Below, piece after piece: positions 44,909 to 57,371 of a DNA stretch of 64,000 nucleotides (the stretch's first letter is position 1; each line of letters opens with the position of its first letter). The translations under genes and the position numbers were made by a program. Location: assembly GCA_941918925.1 (NCBI GenBank), contig OW799233.1:172030235-172094234 (forward strand), read 5' to 3'. The DNA is from Phyto melanocephala (taxonomy: Eukaryota > Arthropoda > Insecta > Diptera > Rhinophoridae). The notes under the pieces were generated by a model that worked only from the letters and a program-made list of their open reading frames with translations, was not told the DNA's origin and did no database searches.

Positions 44909-47599
44909 TGTTCTTAGTGAAGACATCGGTTCATCACATCAAAAAACCAACTCACTGTTTATACGGAAAAATATTTCTATCAAGTAAATTCAAAAGGTGT
45001 CCTTAAGCTAGTGATAGTTTTTCAAAATTTTAAAAAGATTTTAAATAAAATATATTTTATTAAATCGGTCATTATTCAAGCGTGGCATGCTTAGTCTAGA
45101 AAAATGTCACAATTGACCGCCAAACCTTAATTATTCTTGTAAGGATATTAAATGAAATTAGTTCTTTCTAAGGAGATGCCATTTTAGTTTGTCCCATATT
45201 TCATGAGTTATTTTTGTTTGTTGACATGTTTAAGATATTTTGCATGCATTTGCATGTAATTTAAAGCAAATCATTGATGACTATATTGCACTATTGATTT
45301 AGAAAAAAGTTTAATTTAAAATTCATTTATATTGTAGAAAATACAAATGAAATGGCAAACCTTATATAACCTTTGACACTCTTGAGTGAAGAGCTTAAAA
45401 AGGCAACCCCAACGTTCCACAAAAAAAATAAAAAAATTTAAAAACTGCTTGGCAAAAATATTTATGATTTAAAGTTGTATGACGAACTTTTCACCTGTTA
45501 CGGTCTATTGTACATACATACTTATATAGGCGTTTTTGTGTGTTTATCTAATAACAATAAAATGTAACAAAATTGTGCCCCATGGTCATGATCATTATAG
45601 CCATCAACGACTTGTAGTAAAACATTACTAACAAGTACCATAATCGGCCAGCCAACACAGAACTACATACATATAAACTTACATATGTAGTCTTTCAATA
45701 TATTGTGTATGCAGAAGTATCTGTTAAATACATATACGTATGCGTGTGTTTATAAATATTTCTGTTTATAACACACAATAAAATTTATTTCAAACTTAAA
45801 CTAAACCTGGTCTTGGCAACTACATTTTATGATGATTGAAAATTATGAGACTTGATATTGCAATTATCTGGGTATTTGTAACCCAACCAACATTTACGTA
45901 ATTTTTTTTTTGTATTGTCAACAAAGTTTTGTTCGTTGGGCCAACTTTTACTTATTTATGCTTATTATTACTATATACTAGTGCGTTTTGTAGGTGGTAC
46001 GAAATATTATACAAATAATTATTTAAAACCTGTCCTAGTCGACAGATGTCAAACATGAAAATATAGAAAAATATAGAAAAATAATTTGAAAAATTTTTTT
46101 TAATATGAGAACAAATATCTTGTTAATCATTTTCCAAACCTGCACTTAGTTTCGCAAGTCTTTGAAGTATTTGTAGTTAAATTGTAAAAACGATTCAAAA
46201 ATAAAAAATAAAAAATATGTAATAATTTTCTGCTTCCCGTTTTTAAAGTATTTTAAAGGTTGTTGAACTCTTAAAGAAAATCTTATCGGCTGTTCTTTAG
46301 GTAATTGAAAACTCTACAAATCAATTACTAATTAACAAACTACAAGAGAATTCTCGTAAATGCTAACATACATATGTTGCCTCCTTCACTTTTATACTAC
46401 TTGATTTTCTTTATTCAATGAAACTATTTTCATTTTTAATTGTATTTAGCAGCAAATCCGTGATGGTTGGTAGATTTCAATAGAAATAAAATAACTTTGT
46501 TTTGCACACACACACACACACAAACTTGCATATCGTTTCTTATACATGCAATGATTGAGTAATTAATTTAATTAGCTTCATCAATAGTTATTCGCTTCTC
46601 AACCGTCTGTTGGATTCTTAAAGAGAAAAGCTTTAAGCTGCCACCAAAAGAAGAAAAAAATTAAAAACACAGTACGCTATTACACACGTATTTGCCACAC
46701 TCACATACAAACCTTTATATGGATTTTCTATTTATGTAGAAATATAGAATAAATCAAATAACGAAAAAAAAAGGAAAAGGTCGACAAGGATACGTTTATT
46801 TGTATTACTTTTGTAGTATCCTGTGGGCCATAGATGAAACTGAAATACTATAATAGCTTTTGATGAATTTATACTCTACTCGTGTTGTGTTTACCGTACG
46901 TGAGGTAAACGTATTTGTTTCCATTTTTGTGGGTTGATATTTGAACATACAAAGGCATTTAAGCAAACACTTACCTTATACATGTGTAAGCTTGTAAGCA
47001 TGTATGGGCATTATACACATATATGCTTATATTATTATACGACTGAATTAATGCTATAACTGCTATAGTATAGGTTTCTTTATTATTTAGGAATTAACCT
47101 TTAATTAAGATTTTGTATATGCATAAGTATAAGTATAACAAATTAATTACCAAATTATTTGAATTATGCTCATAAATCTTATTAAATTGTGAGAAGAATA
47201 TTACGAAATTATTACAAAAAGTTGGTGAACGTTTTATTGCTAAACATTCATACTAAATAGCATTAGTCTTTGAAAATGTTCTTTTCGTATAGAAAAATCA
47301 TAATTTTAATTAACTTGGAATTAGTTGCAGAAATTTAAACTAAAAAGGTAAATTGTTCTCTTTATAGGTCTTATTAGTATTTCTATTTTTAGTATCCCAA
47401 AAACAGTAAAACTTCGCAAATATTGTACAATTATGCTTTCGCTTTTTAGTACTTGCAACAACACAAATAACACATAAATGTTGAATAAGTTTTATTGAAT
47501 GTAGGCACGAAGTTAGTTGGAAATAAAGTAAAAAAATTTTTAAAGAGTTATCTTAATTTTTCATAGTGACGATATAAATGGATAAATGACAATTATATG
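44909..47599. other. AT-rich non-coding stretch
   Basis: No gene or transposon recognised. A CA microsatellite sits at about 46505-46522. Confidence 0.35.
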
Positions 47600-48600
47600 T
47601 GAAGGAAAATATCGCTCAAATGCTTGCCATGGCTTGGGTACTATACTAACTTCTATCTGATTGTCTTTGTTTACAATGACATAGCGCCATAAATGAGATT
47701 CAGTGTCGTTAATGAGTCGAATGATCACATCCTTTAGCTCGGGAATTATTCTTAGCTAATTAACATACATTTTTTCTTCTACATATCCGCAAGAGCCAAT
47801 GGTGTCAAAAGACATAATTTTGCCGGCCAATTAACATCACCACGACGTAAGATAACACTGCCATTTAATTTCTTGTATAAAGGAGCCATTGCCTCGTTGG
47901 CTGTATGGCAAATAATACCATCCTTGTTGAACCACAAATCATTCAATCATTTTAATTTCTGGCCACAAAAGGTACGTTATAGTCTCTCCAAAGCGAATTC
48001 TATAAACGGTAAAAAATCTCAGCCGACCTCGTTTTCAAAGAAGTAAGTCTTGGTGATACCACCAGCCTACAAACCACACCAAACAGTTACAAACAGTGTG
48101 CCTCGTCGCTGAAATTGATTTTTTTTTTGCAAAGCCACCATTCACTTTTGCATTTACAGCAATCTAATTTGAATATTGACGAGGCTTGATATAATAAAAC
48201 GATTTTAGGTTTTGAGTTAACTGAACTCTATAATCGTGCAAACTTAAATTTTTATTAAAAATTGTCATCATTGATGTTCGCAAGATTTTTATCTGCGATG
48301 CCAAGTCGAGGTTGGTGGCTTTTCTGCCACACTATCGCGAACAACAGCAATGTTTTCCTTAAAACAATCTGGTAAGCATTTACACAAGTTTTTCGTATTC
48401 CCTGAAGAAATTCGAATTTTTCCTGAAAAATTTGCGTAAAATTTTCCGGATTATCGACACATTTTTTTGATTGTGCTGACCGAAAAAATCACAAAGCGCA
48501 CGAAATGCATTTTATTATGAACGCCCATTTCGAAAAAGGCTTCAAAAATCATAACGCACGCACTGCTCAATTGTGTACCTCTCCATGGCATAATTTGTCA
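47600..48600 (-). pseudogene. DUF4817-type mariner-like transposase, full-span relic
   Basis: The minus strand preserves the order of a complete transposase. Near 48590-48480: an N-terminal helix-turn-helix (MIFEAFFEMGVHNKMHF). Near 48360-48300: ENIAVVRDSVAEKPPTSTW, the linker. Near 48090-48000: VTVWCGL, AGGITKTYFFENEVG, the middle of the catalytic domain. Near 47930-47800: DLWFNKDGIICHTANEAMAP with the second Asp, then GSVILRRGDVNWPAKLC and LTPLA, where the third catalytic Asp (L-T-P-L-D) is replaced by Ala. Many frameshifts and stops are present. The length, about 330 codons, equals that of an intact protein. Confidence 0.75.
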
Positions 48601-49703
48601 AACACTAAAACAGAAAAATATAAAATTAATTTAAAAAATTAAAAAAAAAAACTTTAAAAAGGTCCCTGCAAGCGCTTTTGGGCAAACGATTAAAAAGCGT
48701 TTTTGATAACAAAGTACATGATGATAAAGGGTACAAAAAATTCGCCACGGGCTTGCGTTCAATTTATCACTTTCTCAATTTATTAAATATATAAAACAAT
48801 ATAAAATACACCTTCGGTGAATATGTTAATTAATTAATCTTTTATAAATGACCTGTAAACCAATCGGCGCACAATAATTCATGTACAAAAATTCTACAGG
48901 GATTTTGCTTAAAGCAACAGTTAATAAATGCTTGTAGTTTATTTTGATTAAGTTACGTTGAATGGCAGTATATATTTTCTTAATTTTCATTACTTTTATT
49001 TTTGCAGCTAGCCAAATGTCATAATCTCTTGAAACTTTGTGTAATACTCGTGTCAATTTTTTTTCTTTTTGTCATTTATTTTAAGACCAACGTTTCTTCA
49101 GTCTTTATCAAGATATTTTATACTTATATCCTTGAAAAAATAAAGGCATGTGTATATTATCAACATGTAATTTAACTTTAAGTAATGACATATTTTTGAA
49201 AATATATGTATAGACTTTGAGTAGGGGTTCGATGGAGAGGTGCAGCTAATTGATATTGTCGACTAAGACAGTTCGCTAGGTCTTTTAGGGTATTATTTTC
49301 ATCAGTTTCTGCCTCAGAATATATGTATATTTATGTTAAAGTAAAAAAAGAAACTAAGTAATTAAATTTAAAATAAATACAAATAAATAAATCTAAATAC
49401 TAACCTGAACAACCCAATTGTTTTTAACACCCAGCGCTGTTTTTAGGCGAAACAATACAAAGTCTTTTTAGCGGTAACTTTTCCTTTATTTCCTAAATTG
49501 AGAGTTTCTTTTATTTTATTTTTTTTTTTTAATTTTTTTCATTACGTATAGCTCACCCATAATTTATTTAATGTTTTTTATAAGAAAAGAAATACATTAA
49601 AAATGTCTTAAATTTTTTTATTCAGGCTTGAGTTCATATTAAACATTCTTTATTTTTACAAAGAATTTTTTAATTGTGATAAATGAAAGAATAATCTTGA
49701 AAA
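48601..49703. other. AT-rich non-coding stretch
   Basis: Nothing recognised. Confidence 0.35.
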
Positions 49704-50124
49704 ATTATATTTTTACCGACACTAGCCGAGTGAAATGCATTTTAGAAACCAGCTACGATTTCATCATCAGCACTCTCTGATCGGTGGTTACATGTTGGTT
49801 GTAAATATCATCTATTTAACTCATGGGACTTAAGTTAATTGAATACGATAACTAATTTTTAGTTTTACCTTTTTTTATATATTTTACCACAATGAGTTGG
49901 ATTGAAATTTTTAACCAAACAGCAACCCTTTTACTTTTTTGTTTGTTATCATCTTTCATGTATATGACTATTTTTGTCCGGCTCTAGCCACCAGTTAGGT
50001 AGCGATAAGAACAGATAATTGTTTTTAACAATCAATGTTTATATGTTTATGGTGGCTAGAGCAGGACAAAAAAAGTGATATAAATAAATGCATTCCACTC
50101 GGCTAGTGCCGGTAAAAATATAAT
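49704..50124. mobile_element. 421-bp TIR element carrying a hammerhead-like motif at one end
   Basis: Ends 49704-49740 (ATTATATTTTTACCGACACT, AGCCGAGTGAAATGCAT) and 50088-50124 are near-perfect inverted repeats of 37 bp. Nested inside is a second inverted pair, GTCCGGCTCTAGCCACCA near 49977-49994 and TGGTGGCTAGAGCAGGAC near 50049-50066. The hammerhead core lies just inside the left end only. The left 70 bp also occurs alone at 18946-19015. It is non-coding. Confidence 0.75.
49728..49775 (-). ncRNA. Hammerhead-like ribozyme motif, locus 3
   Basis: As minus-strand RNA: stem I 5' arm GAGUG (49775-49771), core CUGAUGA (49770-49764), one extra U, stem II GAAAUC/GGUUUC (49762-49757 and 49750-49745, one U-G pair), then UAAA (49744-49741) where GAAA is required, palindromic stem III AAUGCAUU, U at the expected cleavage position (49733), then stem I 3' arm CACUC (49732-49728). 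All stems pair fully, but core position G12 is U, so this copy is predicted inactive. Relative to locus 1 the first pair of stem I has changed from A-U to G-C on both sides. Confidence 0.5.
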
Positions 50125-50974
50125 TTTCAGATGCCTAAAATTTAATATTATAATAAGTGCAAATTTTTTCAAAATGATCGTTTTGTATTTTATTTGTATG
50201 ACACAAATTATTATCCAATATTCATATTGATGATGAATTATTCAATTTAATGTATAACACTTATGTTAGAAATATAAGATGAGAAAACTACACAATAAAT
50301 AAATAATTTAGATATTGAAAAATAAAAATTAATACCGATTCTCAGTACGTTATTGTATTATAAGCTTTAGTAAACTTGACACTTTTACTATTTAAAAATG
50401 GTTTGTAAAATCGCCTTACAAATAAATAAGTTGCTACAATTCAATGAAAACCTTCTTTAGCAGTTGTCATATGTCTGCGAATTATTTCGATATATAATTA
50501 TTCTTATGTATGTATCTTTGTATGTATGTCTGCATGTATGTATGTATGTATGTACGTTTGTATGTATTTGTATATGTATAAAATATTTTAAAATTTGAAT
50601 ACTTATACTTAAGAAGGCAATTTAAATACACATAGGCATAAAAGCATATGGATGCTCGTATATAAATCAAAATGTCACTCACATACACGCGTTAATACTC
50701 AGCTTAACAAGCACAAAGTTTGGGTTACAAATCATTAAAATTAATACAGACATTACGTTGCAAATAATTTTACAATTTTTCTAAAAACATTTCTTACAAA
50801 AGAACACCCATCATAATCTGTTTAATTTTTTTTTTACTAAAATTAAATTAAGCTTAGTTTTACGCAATTCTATCAGAGACGTTTGAAGTCAGCTTAACCT
50901 CAATGACTGTAAAAATTTTGTTAAAAATATTTTAATCGAAAATAAAGGAATAACAAAATTTTTTTCTAAAAAAA
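50125..50974. other. AT-rich stretch with TATG microsatellite
   Basis: An imperfect TATG/TGTA tract runs from about 50505 to 50575. Nothing else recognised. Confidence 0.5.
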
Positions 50975-51611
50975 CATATCGCACTTGATCAACAAGAGGG
51001 TATTAACTCAAAATTTTTAAAATATCACTTTTTTCAAGAAATCAGCAAACAACATCAATATCTATCTACTGTAAAAATTTCAACGTATTCCGTTTACTCT
51101 TTCATCTCGAAAACCACTTTTGAGACCATATTCATGATAATGTAGTGATTACCTTTATTTCAACAAAAAGGTATTATTTCGAGTTAATACAAAAGTTGAA
51201 ATAGGTAAGAATCGTATATTTTCATAAAAAGGTGTTATTTTGATTTGAGCCTTTATTTATGTTAAAAATAATCAAACTGTTTTATTTATATTTGGTTGTA
51301 TTTTGAGTTGATACTATTTTTTTGATAAAATTTGTTTTATTCTATAATTTTAATTCGAAATGTGACTCTTTTTATGAAAAAATTGTTCAAATTTTTTTTT
51401 GAGTTGTGACCCTTTTCATGAAAAAATAGTGTTAACTCAAAAAATAGATTTTTTTGCAATGATTAGTAAAATTTAAAACAAAAACATTTGCTTCCTATAG
51501 TATATTTGAATTTTTAAATTCTGTTAAAATGTGGCCACAAACAGTTTTTTGACTCTACTGAAAATTCAAAAATTTTGAGTTAATACCCTCTTGTTGATCA
51601 AGTGCGATATG
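50975..51611. mobile_element. TIR element (CATATCGCACTTGATCAAC ends), left arm of a large palindrome
   Basis: The 637-bp element begins CATATCGCACTTGATCAACA and ends with the inverse, TGATCAAGTGCGATATG; the terminal repeat is about 38 bp. Inside, short units built on TTTTTTCATGAAAAAATxxTG and TTAACTCAAAA/TTTTGAGTTAATAC recur roughly every 50-60 bp. It is non-coding. A second, almost identical copy in inverted orientation is at 51757-52421. Confidence 0.85.
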
Positions 51612-51756
51612 TGTGTATATATTTTTTTTTGTGTAATCTATAAGCCATATGAATAGCTAAAATTATTACAATGATATAAAGTATTAATGGCTCTTTTAAT
51701 GCTTAAAAGTTAAGATGTCTGTTATGAGCATAAAAAGATCCCCTAAAAACAATATA

Positions 51757-52421
51757 CATATCGCACTTGATCAACAACAGGGTATTAACTCAAAATTTTT
51801 GAATTTTCAGTAGAGTCAAAAAACTGTTTGTGGCCACATTTTAACAGAATTTAAAAATTCAAATATACCATAGGAAGCAAATTCCATTTGAAAATATATA
51901 TATACATTGTTTTTGTTTTAAATTTTACTAATCATTGCAAAAAAAATCTATTTTTTGAGTTAACACCATTTTTTCATGAAAAGGGTCACAACTCAAAAAA
52001 AAATTGAATAATTTTTTCATAAAAAGAGTCACATTTCGAATTAAAATTATAGAATAAAACAAATTTTATCAAAAAAAATAGTATCAACTCAAAATATAAC
52101 CAAATATAAATAAAAAAGTTTGATTATTTTTAACATAAATAAAGGCTCAAATCAAAATAATACCTTTTTTATGAAAATATACGATTCTTACCTATTTCAA
52201 CTTTTGTATTAACTCGAAATAATACCTTTTTGTTGAAATAAAGGTAATCACTACATTATCATGAATATGGTCTCAAAAGTGGTTTTCGAGATGAAAGAGT
52301 AAACGGAATACGTTGAAATTTTTACAGTAGATAGATATTGATGTTGTTTGCTGATTTCTTGAAAAAGGTGATATTTTAAAAATTTTGAGTTAATACCCTC
52401 TTGTTGATCAAGTGCGATATG
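51757..52421. mobile_element. TIR element (CATATCGCACTTGATCAAC ends), right arm of a large palindrome
   Basis: A 665-bp copy of the element at 50975-51611, reverse-complemented. The main difference I see is an extra block of about 28 bp (ATTCCATTTGAAAATATATA..) near 51879-51906. The two arms are separated by a 145-bp unrelated spacer. Confidence 0.85.
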
Positions 52422-53751
52422 TATATAAAAAAACTCACAAAGTATATTTTGTACCACTTTCACTTAAGAGGCTCGAAATATCAAGGACTTGACATTATTT
52501 AATTCTTAAATTTCCCAAGAGCGTGTGCAAAGTGTGTTTGCCTTTGTAAGGTAAGATGAAGCTCGAAATTCGTCAGATTCTAACTGCAAACGAACGTTGC
52601 ATTTTAAAAGATTAGGAAAAATGTCCAAATATAAAACGGGAAATAATGTAGTTTGTTGAACCATATTTCAAAATTTTTTAAAATAGCATCATAAAACTTA
52701 CCTATATAAAGTCTTCTATTGAGCATCCTATGTTGGTTCTATTTTATATGCACAGTTAGAATAGAGCATTACCTAAATGCTCATAAAGCTTTAAAAAATA
52801 TTGTTACGGATTTATTCTAACCTACATTTTTATATATTTTCTTTAGTTGGTTAGATTTAGCATTCCTACAATAAGTACTCGCTATAACCGCTCGTAGAAA
52901 GTAGTAGTACAACAAAGTTTGTCGTTAAATAAAATTTTTAAATTAGCCACTAATCTGACATAACGAATTCTTTTAAAATGGTACCCACTCTAATAAATTT
53001 ACGCACCTGCATTAATATTTCCAAATTAGCTTCGTCTTGTTTATATTCCACAGGCCTGTTATAATGTCTTCAATTCTACATTTTCATTTAAATTTTCTCA
53101 AAACATTGCTCCTTCTATTGTATAAAAACCCACGGTAATAGCGTATTTATTCGGCTGTACAACTCACAAATACAGTCGCTGAAATATATTTTTTTCAAAT
53201 CGATTTCTTTTGCTTTTAGTTTCTCTGAAGTCTGCTTGACATAATTCGATTATAGGGAAAACCCTTATCTTCTTATACAGATACATATGTACGTGTGCAT
53301 GTAAAAAACCTCTTAATTTAATATTTTAATTTAAATTTTCTCAAGTCAGTTACTGTATTTTGGATTTAAGCAGCCATACCTTTAAAACACACTTACATGC
53401 TAAGAGCAGTTATTGATAAATTTTAATCGGAATTATAAATCTTTATTTTTTGTTGGTAATTATTATTATTAGTCTATTGCTAATATTATGAAACAATTTT
53501 GCCTTAAATTTTAATTTACTTCCCTTTGTATTTGAGTTAACGATATAAAATTTAGACCGCGTTAACAATTTCGCATTAATGTTAGTACTCAGGCAGATAT
53601 ACAACACAGCCATAGACAATATACACACACACACACAAATGAGAATTAAAGCAGCATCACTCTTTGGTAGTTGTCTCTACGTATGGATTATCAATGTGGC
53701 ATGACAAAGCAAGTTTTACCAAGAAATAAATACGTGCACATATACATGGTT
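52422..53751. other. AT-rich non-coding stretch
   Basis: No gene recognised. A short CA tract lies at 53622-53637. Confidence 0.35.
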
Positions 53752-54829
53752 CAGGGAGGGCCAAAAGTCATCATGAGGCTTAAAAATTCAATAAATATTT
53801 TCGTTTAAATTTTTTTTTATTTTTATGAGATTATATATGTAAACAAGACACAGAAATTTAAAAATTGGGAGATTCACAACAACGATCCAATATAATAGAA
53901 TTTTGTTATTTTCAATTTAATTTACGATCAATTAACTTAACGTACAGGATGTAGGCGATATATATTTTAATGACAGTATTTCGTCCTCTAAAGCAATGAT
54001 TTGTTAATTAGCTTATCTTCACCATATTGTTGGTAATAGGTTCGCCTCTAACCGATAGAGAACCGTGTAAAAAGTGTTTACGAAATAACAAAAACAAAAC
54101 ATTCTGCTCAGCTAGCAATGGCTTGTGCGTCCCTATGGCGTATTTTAAAAAAATATTTAGGGTATGGGAAATTCAAGCGGAAATTAAACCAACTTTATTA
54201 AAAATCTAGAAATGAGTAATAAAGCCAGTTTTTTTGGAGAGCTTTCTTAATAAGCAGAACTGTAGGTTTTGGGTTCTGAAAATCCAAAATGCATTCATGA
54301 GCGCTGATTGCACTCCATCAGATAAGCAGAATGGTGTGACATTATATCTAAAAATACCGTTGGGCCTTACTTCTTTAAAAATGAATATGGAAGTGCTGTA
54401 ACCATTAATTGAGAGCACTATCGGCCTATGATAAAACATTTTTTACGTCCCACTCTGGAATGATGGATCCATTGCCAGTTTTGCCCAGCATACAATGGCG
54501 CTTTTAAGTAAAATAATTTTCAGAAATTTTGAAATTATTTGGTTTGGGATTATGTAAAGGAGCGAGTATACAATTCGAGAAGTGTAAGCCAACATTGTTT
54601 TAGAAGTTCGACCGGTACAACAACAAGTTTAAAAAAAACTAGTTTGGAAATGCTCTAATACGAGCCTATCAATTCGAATCTAAAAACGGATGTCATTTAG
54701 GTAATATTTATTCCCATACTTAGTGTAAAAAGATTTCCAATTTGTATATAAAAAATACAGCAAATATGTATATAAACGGAAATTTTTTTTTAAATTTTTA
54801 AGCGCCACAATGATTTTTGGCCCGTCCTG
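53752..54829 (+). pseudogene. Mariner-like element with CAGGGxGGGCCA ends and a broken DUF4817-type transposase
   Basis: The ends CAGGGAGGGCCAAAAGTCAT and (inverted) ATGATTTTTGGCCCGTCCTG are about 35-bp terminal repeats. Between them the + strand contains transposase traces: SAQLAMACASLWRILKKYLG (the second helix-turn-helix and linker), LNKQNCRFWV (after the first catalytic Asp), then VGPYFFKNEYGSAVTIN followed by a stop and EHYRPMIKHFLRPTL. The second and third catalytic blocks are not readable. The length (1.08 kb) is near that of an intact element, so it decayed mainly by point changes and small indels. Confidence 0.7.
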
Positions 54830-55834
54830 TATATATACCTAGTACAAACAAAATATTTTTTGTTAAAGTAAATTAATTAAATTGATGCTTTATAAATGTA
54901 AGTGAGTGTGTGTAGGTATTAACGTTTTAACAATTTAACATTTTACTATTTTATTCTTTTAGAATTACTAACACTGAGTTAGAAAAATTCAAAAAGAATT
55001 AAGAGCACGACAAAATGTTACAAACCTAATAACAGTTATACTTCAATTGTATTATAATACGCTTTATTACTAGCGATTATGTAGAGACTGTTAAAAACAA
55101 TAAAGTTTTAAATACGCATGAGGCTAATGTAATTCCGCCTACAAGTAATATTGAATAGATAATAGATATGAGCGAATAAAGAGACTGAGATTGGCTAGCG
55201 TCTTTATATATAAAAGTTTATTTAACATAAACTTACTGCGACGAGCTAAGCCATTTTGCTTTTAGTTAATAAAGTACATAGAACTTGAATTTGTAAAAAA
55301 AATAATACAAAAGTGTATATTTGGCTGTTATATAACATAAACAATGTACGCCTTTTAGGCGTGATTTTTGTTAATTTAAGAGCATAAACGAGTAAATTTA
55401 TATGTCCCAATAGAAAAAAATTGAGAGGTGCTAAACCAAAAGACGAGGTCAATTGCCAGATCCTTTTTACAAAATCAACTTACCGTGAATTTTTGTTTTA
55501 ATGGCACGTAAAACCGCATTCTGTCGTGATTAACAATATCATTATTTGTAAAAATAATTATTTATTATACTATAATAACGATCTACATTGATCGCAACAT
55601 AAGCTATGACTTCATTGTTAATAAAAAAATTAAAATCCGGTAATTCTATCAAAGTAACAAAATCTGTTTGGTCACACTCTATATAAGGAAATTTTGTGAA
55701 TTTACAATCTTTAAAGGCCAAGAGTCTGCCTAATCGCTGAACATTATTTTGTGTTTATAACTTGTGCTCGAAGAATAATTTAAAAAATAAATTGTTAAGG
55801 TGTCAATATATTAATGATGATTCGTCATTTTATA
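54830..55834. other. AT-rich non-coding stretch
   Basis: Nothing recognised. Confidence 0.35.
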
Positions 55835-57257
55835 CTGGCACTCGGTTTAACGAATGATATATTGTCAGGCCCTTTTGTTATATCGAATAATTCTTTATAT
55901 CAAAAAGATTTATTTTATAGCATTTTTATTAGGTTGACATAAAAAAATCAAATTATGTTAATTGATATTTATTTTTGCAATATCAGATTTTTAGAACTAA
56001 AAAAAATATATTAGTGTTGTACATGTTAACTTTATTTTGTACTCGTTATTTTTTAAAATTAGCATAAGATATACAGAAAAAATTTAAGAATATACATTTG
56101 TACATATATGCCCCAGTTAGATTTTAGTTTATTAAATCGTCCATAGTGAAAGATATCTAAGTTGAAAAGCATAAAAATGTTAAAAAGTGTTTAAATATAG
56201 CTTCCGTTTGGAAAAACAGAACTCAAGAGTCTTATTCTGCATCTCATGTACACAATTTCTTCTTGTTGCATTATCTGTGCCAGTGGGATCTCATCTTCCT
56301 CGTCAAACTCCAAATTACCAGGATACAATATTTTATTACAGCACTTTGCTAATATATCTTGCCTTGAATTATACCAAGCCAAAGCAATCATGGATGTTGC
56401 GCCATAAAGAGTAAGAGATTTATAAAAAAATAAATGTTCTGCTTCAGATGACACTATTTTGGCTAGAAAACTATTCCTATATTGTAATTTTACTAAACGA
56501 ATAGCATATTAATCCACTGGTTTGATAAGAGGTGTTATGTTTGGAAAAAGTCTAATGCCGTACTTTTTTTTTAATTCTAGCTAACCAACCATCACTTTCG
56601 TTGAACCCTCCATTACAAAATTTGTTTTGTCTTTTGTTTTCAGTGCTATTCCAATTACTGGAACAAACTTCTTCTTTTGGTTCAGAAACCAGTCGAACAG
56701 CTTTTGCTTCATCTTTGGGTACTCACCTTCTTTAAGTGATCGACGGTTCCTTGATCCATATTTGGTAGCTTCTAGATTTATCACAATTTTGTCTTTCGTT
56801 TTCTTTAATGTGCATATTGAAGATTTTGGAATCCCAAATTCGTGTAAAATTGCACTAAGGCCTTTTTACAGTCATCCAAAATTTTTCTTTTTTCACTTAA
56901 AGAAATTTTTTTTCTGTTTCCCATTCTTATTTTACGCTGAAACTCTTAACAACCTGATAGAAAAACGCACTAAAATGCTCTTGGTATCAGCGCATGCGCA
57001 AATATCAAATGAATGTTTATTGAAAAACAAACGGTATTTTCTATTGTTTTTGAATTACATGTAAATATTTACACACATTTTTTATTTGTGTTATTTTTAG
57101 CGTTAATTTTTTGTTTGAGTTTCTGCCCTGCGTTCGTTATATCGGGTATAAGTTTTTTGATATCTTAGTTATATAAGGTAGTCAATGTAAAGAATTTGAT
57201 CGTACATTATATCGCGTTTTCGTTAAATCAGGTATTCATTATACCGGGCTTTGACTG
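55835..57257 (-). mobile_element. pogo/Tigger-like element with internal deletion
   Basis: The left end CTGGCACTCGGTTTAACGAA and the right end (inverted) CAGTCAAAGCCCGGTATAAT are diverged terminal repeats with TTATATCG-type words further in. TA flanks both (55833-55834 and 57258-57259). The transposase on the minus strand retains DNA-binding and C-terminal parts but not the catalytic middle. Confidence 0.65.
56191..56924 (-). pseudogene. pogo-like (CENP-B/Tigger type) transposase lacking its catalytic core
   Basis: The start codon is at 56924. MGNRKKISLSEKRKILDDCK opens the first helix-turn-helix; after a frameshift it continues (INLEATKYGSRNRRSLKEGE) into the second, CENP-B-type DNA-binding part, KLFDWFLNQKKKFVPVIGIA, and reaches KKKYGIRLFPN. 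The sequence then jumps directly to PLIKPVD and YAIRLVKLQYRNSFLAKIV, which belongs to the end of the DDE domain (normally P-N-x-T-x-L-I-Q-P-x-D-x-G). So all the region holding the catalytic Asp residues has been deleted. The tail runs to 56191 with an acidic stretch (LEFDEEDEIPLAQIM). What remains could in principle bind DNA but not cut. Confidence 0.7.
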
Positions 57258-57371
57258 TATTTGAAATTTTTTAGGCAGTACCCTATCTGATCAATCTGAG
57301 CTTTTACCACATTTTAGTGATTTTTTCTGCTCGCATTTCTTTAACAACTCTAATTTCATATATTCAACGCC

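Noticed and set aside
44553..44987. 144-codon open frame on the + strand
   Set aside because: It runs across the right end of the Myb/zeste-type transposon antisense to its gene and has no family resemblance.
56627..57064. 145-codon open frame on the + strand
   Set aside because: Antisense to the pogo-like DNA-binding domain; phenylalanine-rich shadow of a lysine/glutamate-rich protein.
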